Positions 56,440 through 64,000 of a stretch of 64,000 nucleotides of DNA are shown here, piece by piece (within the stretch, counting starts at the first letter, position 1; each line of letters begins with the position of its first letter). Position numbers and translations under genes: made by a program. The notes below the pieces were generated by a model. The model was not told the origin of the DNA. It did not search any database and worked only from the letters and a program-made list of their open reading frames with translations. The stretch comes from Epiperipatus broadwayi. Taxonomy: Eukaryota > Onychophora > Udeonychophora > Euonychophora > Peripatidae. The stretch spans positions 6,726,030 through 6,790,029 of the forward strand of contig JAQFVV010000055.1 in assembly GCA_028023455.1 (NCBI GenBank), in the 5' to 3' direction.

Positions 56440-57318
56440 ATATATATGTATATACACACATGCACACTCAGGTATATAGCATTTAATTATGTATATAATT
56501 TTAAAAAAGGATAAGTAAATAAAAAAGTAAATAATGCCTCACTGTTTGGGATTCGACTTTCTCTGAGCTTTTATGACGTCCTAAAGAAAATATAATGTCA
56601 GTTTATTCAGAATCAATAAGGACTATATAACTTTTAGTTAAGAATACATTAATTATCTTTGTTGATCACTAGTGAATGAATAGTTTGTAGTTTCAGGCAA
56701 TAAAAAAATTAAGCCAATGATTATTAAGAAACCTTTGACCAATGAGATCTCTTCGTTTAGACCAAACTCCACAAAGCTCTTCAATTCCCACATAACGTTA
56801 TTTTATATTTAAAGAGGTAATTTACTTAAACTTAGAAAGCATTTATTTATAACAGCAATTTTTCAATAAATCTATAAATGATTTCAGAAATTGTTACTTG
56901 CGGTTTAAGATTTAATAAAGATTTTAAAAGTTAATAAGTTCAAATATAGTTCTAGGTGCATGGCAATCCATCTTTTAACCTTTCATTTATTTTTAAACAC
57001 TTTTATTAACCTTTCATTTATTTTTAAACACTTTTATTTAACTTAGTAATTCTGTTGTCATTTGTCCATGTTAAACCTTGTAAAACGAATTTTAGCATAC
57101 ATCGTTCAAATGGATTTCCTTCGAATTTGGGACACATGTTAGGTATTGATGACAATGAAATATAATACTAGAATGTTGTACAGCATTGTCTAGCCATCTG
57201 TCTGGTCTAACAATGTTGGCAGGCTGAATTTCAAAATGTGTGATATTGGTTTCATTTCAAAAACTAAAAATATGATGCCCTTATTTACATTTTTAGTATT
57301 TAAATTTGTATATAAATA
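56440..57318. other. Gene-less sequence
   Basis: A short tandem (TTTATTAACCTTTCATTTAT, two copies) lies at 56975-57042. Nothing else is seen. Confidence 0.4.
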
Positions 57319-57319
57319 A

Positions 57320-57640
57320 TTAAACCATTAAACATCACATAATGACCACCCCCTATGCTTATACAAGCTGTAATATCAGAGGAAAACTCTCCATACAGTA
57401 GTAGATGGCTGCTGGAGGGTTGCATTAGGTCCTAAGATCTAGGTGCAGCCTTTCTAATTCAAGACTCATCACTGATGAAAGCCACAAGCTAGAAACAAAT
57501 CTGGGGATATTGGATGAGTAGGCACTAGACAGGGATTTTATGCACATACGTTCTTGCATCCATTGATTATTCTGGCTTGCACTGGGTGTCGCTACTGCAT
57601 GAAGAGTTTTGCCTCTGTTTATATGAATAGTTACAAAAGT
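57320..57640. mobile_element. Foldback family 1 element
   Basis: The left end AAACCATTAAACATCACATA and AACTCTCCATACAGTAGTAG are inverted relative to GGTGTCGCTACTGCATGAAG and GAGTTTTGCCTCTG on the right. The plus strand carries a hammerhead segment at 57456-57515. Confidence 0.7.
57456..57515 (+). ncRNA. Hammerhead-like motif (family 1), partly decayed
   Basis: ATCACTGATGA, stem II AGC-CACAA-GCT flanked by an A-A mismatch, GAA, then ACAAAT, C17, TGGGGATATTGGAT. The invariant core is intact, but stem II is reduced to 3 bp and stem III is no longer palindromic. Confidence 0.5.
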
Positions 57641-57952
57641 CTTTTACAATATATCTCATAAATAAAAAATAATATAAGAAAAAAATATTTTATAGAAAGT
57701 ACTTTTATTTAATTTGAAAAGTAATGTATAAAAATGAAAAAAACAAAACATTTTTTTTGGTCCACAATTTGGGGTGGAATATTTATCTTGAAATAAAAGT
57801 GGGGACATCTATAGATATAACTTTAATGGAATTTATAGAATCAATGTATTGACAAGGTTATTCCCCTATATATGTTTGTTAATTATTTCAATTAAATTCA
57901 CACCAAAGATTTTTTTTATGTATATCTTATTTCATGGCATTCTTTAATTTAA

Positions 57953-58319
57953 GTGACCTTGAATTAATAATAACTACTCTTTCTTATTGCATTGCCAAAT
58001 GTTTACCATATAATACTAAATTGTCCATTCACTTTACCACTGTTACACAATGCTTTATTTACCACTCTTTTTTTACAGTTTACAGTTTCGATTGCCCCAG
58101 CAATCTTCTTCAGAACTTTATATTTCCTAGCTTCAACTATAATTTCAAATAACAGTAAATTTTTAAAATTTGAATTTAGAGTTGAGGCTAGGAAATATAA
58201 AGTTCTGAAGAATATTTGCTAAGGCAATCGAAACTGTAAAAAAAGGTGGTAAATAAAGCATTGTTTAATAGTAGTAAAGTGAATGGACAATTTAGTATTA
58301 TATGGTGACCTTGAATTAA
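57953..58319. mobile_element. Foldback element with 15-bp direct flanks and snap-back motifs
   Basis: Perfect direct repeats GTGACCTTGAATTAA (57953-57967 and 58305-58319) bracket an inverted repeat. The arms share CATATAATACTAAATTGTCC and CATTCACTTTAC, then ACAGTTTCGATTGCC..AGC, then TTCAGAACTTTATATTTCCT, each with its complement. Each arm holds the CTTCTTCAGAAC/GTTTCGA snap-back motif. The direct flanks look like a target-site duplication. Confidence 0.8.
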
Positions 58320-58559
58320 GAGAAAGTACACATTAATCAATTAATTCATTTTATTAATGCACAAATTGGTTTGGCATATTTAACCTGAAATGAAAGCAGG
58401 GGGTGTCCATAAATTAATTAATTCAATCACTCAATCGGCATTGATTGAATTAATTGATTTATGAAACAACCTATATCAATCCAAATTATGGTCTAAAAAT
58501 AAACTATTTTTTGGATTTTAGTGCATTATTTCTTAAATAAAATAAAAAAACATTTTAAA

Positions 58560-58665
58560 AATAATATATATATAATTATAGGGGATTTAAACAGACTTTC
58601 AAACTCTCTTCAGCTGTTCACTCTATCTCAAACTACCGATACATATGACTCCCCCCACATACATA
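58560..58665 (-). mobile_element. Foldback family 2 arm fragment (tRNA-like)
   Basis: On the minus strand ATGTATCGGTAGTTTGAGAT, then GAACAGCTGAAGAGAGTTTG, then the B-box-like GTCTGTTTAAATCCCC. Confidence 0.6.
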
Positions 58666-59084
58666 TATATATACACACACATATATCTATATTGTTTTTT
58701 GCTCATGTATTCCATATTTCTAAAAATTATAATTAATTCTCACTTATATTCCAAATGTATAACTGCAGGCAACAGATTTTATTCACTGAAGTGCAACTTA
58801 GTAATCTTTGGCATGTTTTTTCCTCTCAAAATCTGTTATTATATTTGAAATTTAAAAGCAAGCTTTTATTTCTAGAAATAGAAGTTCATGGTTTGTAAAG
58901 AGAGATTACTAAAACAGAATATCATGTGCATATATCAAAAATATTATTGATATGTTTGAATGTTATTAAATTTAGTCTATAAACAATGCAAAACTCTCCA
59001 TACAGTATTGCCACCCTGTGCCAACCAGAGTAATCAATGAATGCCAGAAGGCTTGTGCATAAAATCCCTATCTAATGCCTACTC

Positions 59085-59143
59085 ATCCAATATCCCCAGA
59101 CTAGTTTCTGGCTTGTGGCCATCGTCAGTGAGGAGCTTTGGAT
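59085..59143 (-). ncRNA. Hammerhead ribozyme motif, type I (family 1), copy 1 of pair
   Basis: Same 59-nt layout as the partner at 59541-59599, with CTGACGA instead of CTGATGA. The changed base is position 7, which is variable in known hammerheads. Predicted cleavage is on the 3' side of C17 at 59099 (minus strand). Stems I, II and the ACTAGT stem III are preserved. Confidence 0.75.
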
Positions 59144-59540
59144 CTGAGAGCACTGCACCTAGATCTTAGGATCTAATGCAACCCTCCAGCACCCACCTTT
59201 TATCTCTACTTAACTACAAAACTATGAGAATGAAATTGAAAACAGCAAAATATTTTCAATCTAAGCTCAATAGCTTATATAGTCATATGGGTCTGAACTC
59301 AGTTCAGCACCCATACATTTTGGTGTCTTTGGCTCTTTAACAACCATAGCCACCACTATCCTATTAGGCAGGATTGGTGTTAAACCATTAAACGTCACAT
59401 GATCACTATCTCTTATACTAGCACATAATTGTTTATAAACAAAGCAAAACTCTCCATACAGTATTGCCACCCTGTGCCAACCAGAGTAATCAATGAATGC
59501 CAGAAAGCTTGTGCATAAAATCTCTATCTAATGCCTACTC

Positions 59541-59599
59541 ATCCAATATCCCCAGACTAGTTTCTGGCTTGTGGCCATCATCAGTGAGGAGCTTTGGAT
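59541..59599 (-). ncRNA. Hammerhead ribozyme motif, type I (family 1), intact
   Basis: Minus strand from 59599: ATCCAA, AGC, TCCTCA (stem I 5' side with internal loop); CTGATGA (59584-59578); stem II TGGC-CACAA-GCCA (59577-59565); GAA (59564-59562); ACTAGT (59561-59556, palindromic stem III); C17 (59555); TGGGGA, TA, TTGGAT (stem I 3' side). Stem I pairs 6 bp (one G-U), internal loop, 6 bp. All conserved hammerhead positions are met. A 3-bp self-complementary stem III is too short to fold alone and suggests a dimeric form, for which the copy at 59085 supplies the partner. Self-cleavage is inferred. Confidence 0.85.
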
Positions 59600-59876
59600 C
59601 GGAGAGCACTGCACCTAGATCTTAGGATCTAATGCAACCCTCCAGCACCCACCTTTTATCTCTACTTAACTACAAAACTATGAGAATGAAATTGAAAACA
59701 CAAAAATATTTTCAATCTAAGCTCAATAGCTTATATAGTCATATATAATACTGTATGGAGAGTTTTGCTTTGTTTATAAACAATTACGTGCTAGTATAAG
59801 AGATAGTGATCATGTGATGCTTAAATTTAGTCTATATTTAAGATTAAGTGAAATCCAATTTATCCAAACGACTTTG

Positions 59877-60055
59877 AACACTTTTTAGCAAAAACCTTTT
59901 GTTGTACATATATACACATACACCTACATTTCGACTGTCATGCAGTCTTCTTCAGAACTAATTTAACTTTTTAGCAAAAACTTTTTATTGTATATATATA
60001 TACACATACACCTATGTTTCGACTGTCCTGCAGTCTTCTTCAGAGCCAGTTTACT
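59877..60055 (-). repeat. Tandem dimer of an 86-bp snap-back unit
   Basis: Two direct copies begin CTTTTTAGCAAAAA (59881 and 59967). On the minus strand each has TTCTGAAGAAGACTGCATGA-CAGTCGAAAT or CTCTGAAGAAGACTGCAGGA-CAGTCGAAAC, a CTGAAGA...GAAA pattern with a 5-bp hairpin. Compared with a canonical hammerhead there is one extra A after CTGAAGA. This is the repeat arrangement of Penelope-type terminal repeats; activity is doubtful. Confidence 0.6.
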
Positions 60056-60084
60056 TCATGCACCCACCTGTAATGAATATACTA

Positions 60085-60250
60085 ATTGTTTCAAATGTGA
60101 GGCAGGTAAATTTTTGGACTTCAATCAGTCTTAAGATTTTTCTTTTAGGTAGCGAACTCATAGGTAACCCACAAACATCTCAGTTTTAGTCAGTAAATGG
60201 ATATTTATCATTTCTTAGCTAGAGGGTAAAACAGATGATAAGATTTAGAA
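60085..60250 (+). mobile_element. SINE family E, degenerate
   Basis: The body has TTAGTCAGTAAATGGATATT and TTCTTAGCTAGAGGGTAAAA. The head is too decayed to assign an anticodon. Confidence 0.5.
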
Positions 60251-60489
60251 GTATCATTATCTAGCAATTGGCAAACTTGATGAGTACTGGTTCTTCAATA
60301 TTGTTCAATGAGGCGCTGTTGGGGAAATCTTCACCCTGCAGTGGGCTATTTAAGTGCTATTTTACCTCCATACCCACATATTTATAGAAAGATAATGATA
60401 GTACACTTCTAAAGTAAATTTGAATAACATGTCTATTATACAATTTACATGATTTAAATATAAGCTTTTACCAGCTCGAATACAGATGA

Positions 60490-60690
60490 AATAATGCGGA
60501 AGTACTGACACCCCCCCCCCGCGAACTAATTGTCAGTAAACGTTGTAGAATGACTTTAGCTTATATGTTAGGCTTATATCCGATAAAAGTTAAAGTGTAG
60601 ATAGCTTATTCTACATTTTACCTTCACTGATAGTTAGTTTATATATAGCTCGTTAGGGGGGGTTGTCAGTACTTCTGCATAATTTTATTC
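60490..60690. repeat. Foldback/MITE with GTACTGACA ends and C/G runs
   Basis: The left ATAATGCGGAAGTACTGACA with a C run (60490-60520) is inverted at 60650-60688 (G run, TTGTCAGTACTTCTGCATAA). The interior is partly inverted too (GTAGAATGACTTTAGCTTAT near 60545; complement near 60600). Confidence 0.75.
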
Positions 60691-60694
60691 ACGT

Positions 60695-61560
60695 GGTTGG
60701 AATATAATAAAAGTTTCCAACGTATATGCACTACACACATAAAAGATATAGATAAATAACAAAGAAACAAAAAAATAATGATAAATAAAATACCGAATAA
60801 TTGTAGCAAAACTTTAACTAATAAATAGACCGTTTGAAGTATTTTTTTTTAAAGGCACACATTTTTATATCGTCACAACTCTAATATCCGGTATATGCAT
60901 ATATATATATGAGCATATTAAATGTTAACATTATTCTCTGCAAATAAGATGTAATTGCAATGATAGCTGGCATATCAATTTCATTGCAGGATCATATTGA
61001 AAAGAATACTTTTCCCCGTCGCTGATGTTGTTACAGAACACTTGCGATTGCTTTCGTAAATGATCATTAATTATGAGTTAGTTCACGGCTTGGCAGCGAC
61101 ATGTCCTCTTATGATAGCTAAATGAAGATCTAAAATCTACCACGGTTCATAATTTGCCTCATCAAAGAAGACAAATTACAGTTCAATCGATGTAAAACTA
61201 ATGTAAATTATTCAAATTTGAAAAACTTGAGACAATTTTTTTTATATAAAAAAACATAACTACCTATTAGATATTAAGTTACTAAACTCCTCGATTGCCT
61301 AAGAATGTAATAACAATGTGTAGTTTTTTAAAATTTAAAACCTTAATTCACATTTCAGAATCAAACGAGAGGTTTCAAAAAGTTGATTTTTTTCCCCTAA
61401 CGCATTTTATTATTATAATTATGTTTTATTCCCCTCTTTACTCTTTTACCATTGAATAACATCAGGCAGAATCTTTTTTTTATTTAAGCTATATTAAGAC
61501 GCTTTCAAGTTTACCTTTCGATTGATAAAAATTAGTTTAACAGGTTTAACATTCAAATAT
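60695..61560. other. Gene-less sequence
   Basis: No dispersed repeats are recognised. CpG is moderately frequent at 61000-61150. Confidence 0.35.
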
Positions 61561-61564
61561 AAGT

Positions 61565-61895
61565 ATATTGTATATACTAAATTTAATGTAATTATAAGAG
61601 ACTTAACTTCAGACTTTCAAGCTCCCTATAGTTATGCACTCCATCTTATACAACTGATACACATGACCACGTACATGTGAAAAAGGTAAATGATCTCCCA
61701 CATACGCATGATTGTTTATAAGTGTGGGAGATGTTGACCTGGACCAATTGATGAGTGCTGGTTCAGCACGAAATACGGACTTTTTTTTTTTTTACATGTA
61801 TGTGGTCATGTGTGTCAGTTGTGAGAGATGGAGTGCATAGCTGTAGGGAGATTGAAAGTCTAAGTTAAGTCCCTTATAATTAGTAAGTTTAATAA
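61565..61895. mobile_element. Foldback family 2, short form
   Basis: The left arm (61580-61700, minus tRNA-like end) and right arm (61790-61890, plus) are inverted. They share AACTTCAGACTTTCAAGCTC and CACTCCATCTTATACAACTG with their complements. A plus-strand hammerhead segment sits at 61734-61780 and is broken off by a T run. Confidence 0.8.
61734..61780 (+). ncRNA. Hammerhead-like motif (family 2), best stem II
   Basis: TGACCTGGACCAA, then TTGATGA (C3 changed to T), a perfect 6-bp stem II GTGCTG-GTT-CAGCAC, then GAAATAC. The 3' half of stem I (TTGGAGATCA in other copies) is cut away by a T-run insertion at 61781. The family consensus read across copies is CTGATGA-stem II-GAA-ATACATAT-A-TTGG. 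Confidence 0.55.
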
Positions 61896-62349
61896 ACGTA
61901 CCCCCCCCTTTAAATAAGTAGTAAATGAATGTACAGTAAGCATAATCAAACAAATGCTTGTGAATAAACAGATATGATTCGATATATATATTGATTTATT
62001 ACATCTTAATATGAAATCTGATATGTGAGTAGAGGGGATTCTTTTCACATGTAAATATGTGTTTATTGCAGAGTGGGCCGCGGGAAGACCTTGATCAATC
62101 CACGTCATGTGTGATTTTTCATTAGCATCAGGTTTGAATGGATGAGGAGGGGGGAATAAAGATAGATATTTTAATACACCTTCTTGCCCGTTGTTAGTGA
62201 TAAAAATGTTTAAATCAACTATTTTTATGCATGGCCCGTGTGTATTTAAATTTCATGATTTGTGATTCTTGGTATTGATTCCCTAAAAAAATATCTTGAA
62301 ATGATAATTTGGGTTTGGTTATGATGCCAGCTAACTGAAAGAAAAACCA

Positions 62350-62450
62350 AAGTTGTTGGAAAAAATTTCAAGCTTAATAAGTCTGAATTCGAACTCAAGA
62401 CATAGCCATGATGGGAAAATATACTACTGTCATACCACCAGATTATCTAT
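62350..62450 (-). mobile_element. tRNA-like SINE head
   Basis: On the minus strand CTGGTGGTATGACAGTAG resembles an A box and GAGTTCGAATTCAGACTT a B box. Confidence 0.45.
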
Positions 62451-62869
62451 GAATTATAAATTACAATAATATTTAAAAAACATGCAAGCAATATTTGATT
62501 TGCCAACGTTCAAAATTTTTCCCTGGATATAAATATTTGAAAAAATTATTATAATAGGGTTGAATTATATGCTGCTTTCTGCCTGCGAGCAATTTGAGAT
62601 AACTAGCCAATGAGTGGCAGTACAACCACATGGCAACATTTAGTCATGGTCACTTGTTAGTTTGCTTTTGCTTACTCCATTTGATTTTAAAAGCTCAGAG
62701 TATTGAGACATTAGTTTTAAAACCAAGTAGGGACAGGTTTCTAAAATGCCCTGGACAGTCAACTTAGTGGTAATAGTTACATACCCAAAAGGTAGAGGTT
62801 TTTGTGTTTAATTAAAGAAATATTATTTTTCTCACTTTATCTCTTCTTTGTGCATTGATAAAATTATAT

Positions 62870-63245
62870 AAATGAAATAAATCCATCTTTCTTTTATCAT
62901 TATAATAATATTTATTTTGTTTTAAACTCAATCAATCTGACAGTTTCGACTGACCAATAGTCTTCTTCAGAACTAATATATATATATGTACATGAATATA
63001 TATTTAAAAACTTTATCTAATCAGTTTAAACAATGTACATGAATATATAATAAAATAGTTTATCCAATCAGTATAAAACACTACAAAACAAATATATCTC
63101 TTTATAAATTGTTTATATTGATTGGATAAACTATTTTTTAGATATATTACCTCTGAAGAAGGCTGCTGGCTAGTCAAAACTGTCAGATTAATCAAATATA
63201 AAATAAAATAAACATTGTTATAATGATAAAAGAATGGTGGATTTA
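62870..63245. mobile_element. Foldback element with snap-back motifs
   Basis: The outer arms AATCCATCTTTCTTTTATCA and its complement near 63220-63243 enclose TCTGACAGTTTCGACTGACC..TAGTCTTCTTCAGAAC (62938-62974) and its inverse CTCTGAAGAAGGCTGCTGGC..AACTGTCAGA (63150-63187). The centre has ATAGTTTATCCAATCAG and the complement TTGATTGGATAAACTAT. It is the same class as 57953-58319 but of different sequence. Confidence 0.75.
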
Positions 63246-63429
63246 TTTAACTGCTAAAAAAATGTTCATTTCATTTTTTGCATTGTGGCAATTTTATTAA
63301 ATGTAAAACAAAGATCATATTGTAACGTGCAAAAAGACAGCAAAGTATAGATTTTATAGAAATAAAAGAATAGAATGATTTATATTATGATTATGCAGAT
63401 TTAAGCTTTATAGATTTATTATGTGTTTT

Positions 63430-63500
63430 GTGTAGTTTAGTGTAATGGCAGATGACATCGCCTGCAACTATGATTCCTTGTTTAAATCGTAACTGAGTAA
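63430..63500 (+). mobile_element. tRNA-like SINE head
   Basis: TTTAGTGTAATGGCAGATGA resembles an A box and TTCCTTGTTTAAATCG a degraded B box. Confidence 0.4.
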
Positions 63501-63599
63501 AATATAAACAATTCTCAACCAATCAAATGTGATATGATGTAAAATGAATTCTCATCAAAATCTGATATTTCTGGTCATTAGCAAATGTTCAGAAACCCT

Positions 63600-63962
63600 G
63601 CTACCGAAATTAAAATTTTTTTGCCTTCAATCTCTTTACGTGCCTCTTAAGTTCATCTATTTCTTACTCATTATTATTCAATTATTTTTCTAGATTTGGT
63701 TCAGTTCCTCTCCTGCTGTCTTATTTTAATGAAATCTGTTTTAATACTTCCATTATTCTGTTCTCATATTCCTCAAAAAATAAAAATTCTTAAATTTTTT
63801 ATCTTTTCACCCCCCCCCCGTCATCGTATAACATATTCTTAATCTTTTCAATATCTCACATTTCAAAAATAAATAAATGTTCAATACATTCTCCTATCTC
63901 CACATATACTATATCTACAAGCTAAAGTATTATTTCATTTTGCCCCTCCCTCCAGTGTCTAG
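63600..63962 (-). pseudogene. LINE C-terminal relic
   Basis: On the minus strand from about 63925 one reads CRYSICGD, then in the next frame GECIEHLF, like the CxxC...E.IEHLF knuckle of LINE-C at 7290-7582. Further down come EEYENRIMEVLKQ and EIDELKRHVKRLKAKKF. The frames are broken and the left boundary is uncertain. Confidence 0.35.
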
Positions 63963-64000
63963 AGCCCCTGTTCTTGAACCATATAATAAAAAAACACCTT

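Larger units (their letters stand above)
58966..59835 (-). mobile_element. Complete hammerhead-bearing family 1 element (retrozyme-like) with 15-bp TSD
   Basis: The element occupies 58981-59820 (840 bp). The perfect direct repeat TTAAATTTAGTCTAT flanks it (58966-58980 and 59821-59835), which marks a recent retrotransposition-type insertion. Inside, 58983-59288 and 59439-59744 are direct repeats of about 306 bp with only a few differences. Each carries a hammerhead core on the minus strand, 456 bp apart. They enclose a 150-bp unique spacer with a tRNA-like stretch (GGATAGTGGTGGCTATGG on the minus strand). The right end (59747-59820) is the inverted copy of 59389-59460, so terminal foldback arms are present too. 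There is no coding capacity. Direct repeats with one hammerhead each around a short centre is the plan known from retrozymes; mobilisation by a Penelope-like element is inferred. Confidence 0.85.

Overview
The window is AT-rich eukaryotic DNA (roughly 70% A+T by eye, not counted). It is dominated by decayed retroelements, tRNA-derived SINEs and foldback repeats. It has spliceosomal splice sites and no bacterial-style gene packing. The one host gene I recognise is a T-box gene of the Tbx15/18/22 type, so the source is an animal. The TE mix (RTE-like LINEs, Penelope-like elements, several tRNA SINE families, hammerhead-bearing repeats, hAT and mariner relics) would fit a lophotrochozoan such as a mollusc, but that is a weak guess.

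Host gene: two coding exons lie on the minus strand. Exon 1 (29752-29938) encodes the N-terminus with an eh1-like AFSVDVLLG motif. Exon 2 (23710-23851) encodes the start of the T-box (DLW..FH.IGTEMIITKAG). Splice sites and phases agree (G|CG). Intron 1 is about 5.9 kb and full of repeats. Exon 3 is not visible down to position 1, so intron 2 is probably longer than 23.7 kb. The stretch just above 29938 is the likely 5' UTR/promoter side. No other convincing host coding exon was found, and nearly all other open frames are chance or TE-derived.

Mobile DNA by region. 1-23.7 kb (beyond exon 2, probably intron 2): SINEs, LINE-A copy 1 (2.85-4.27 kb), a Penelope-like GIY-YIG relic (6.6-7.15 kb), an RTE 3' end (10.6 kb), hammerhead-bearing foldbacks (14.4-15.4 kb) and hAT MITEs. 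23.7-30 kb: the two exons around LINE-A copy 2 and a foldback. 31-32.9 kb: the longest LINE-A relic. 36.4-39.6 kb: the longest RTE relic, interrupted by a SINE and by a 581-bp insert, each with target-site duplications. 41-46 kb: SINEs, a 0.8-kb foldback and a tRNA-head/hammerhead-like composite. 47.9-49.4 kb: a tandem array of about 99-bp tRNA-like monomers with a six-monomer higher-order period. 51-64 kb: more foldbacks, the best being 58981-59820.

Most striking result: two abundant foldback families each carry the signature of a type I hammerhead ribozyme. At 58981-59820 an 840-bp element has perfect 15-bp target-site duplications, direct ~306-bp repeats, and one hammerhead core in each repeat. 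The copy at 59541-59599 is complete: CTGATGA, a 4-bp stem II, GAA, a palindromic ACTAGT stem III, C17, and a two-part stem I. The predicted cleavage sites are 456 nt apart on the minus strand. This matches the architecture known for retrozymes and Penelope-associated hammerheads.
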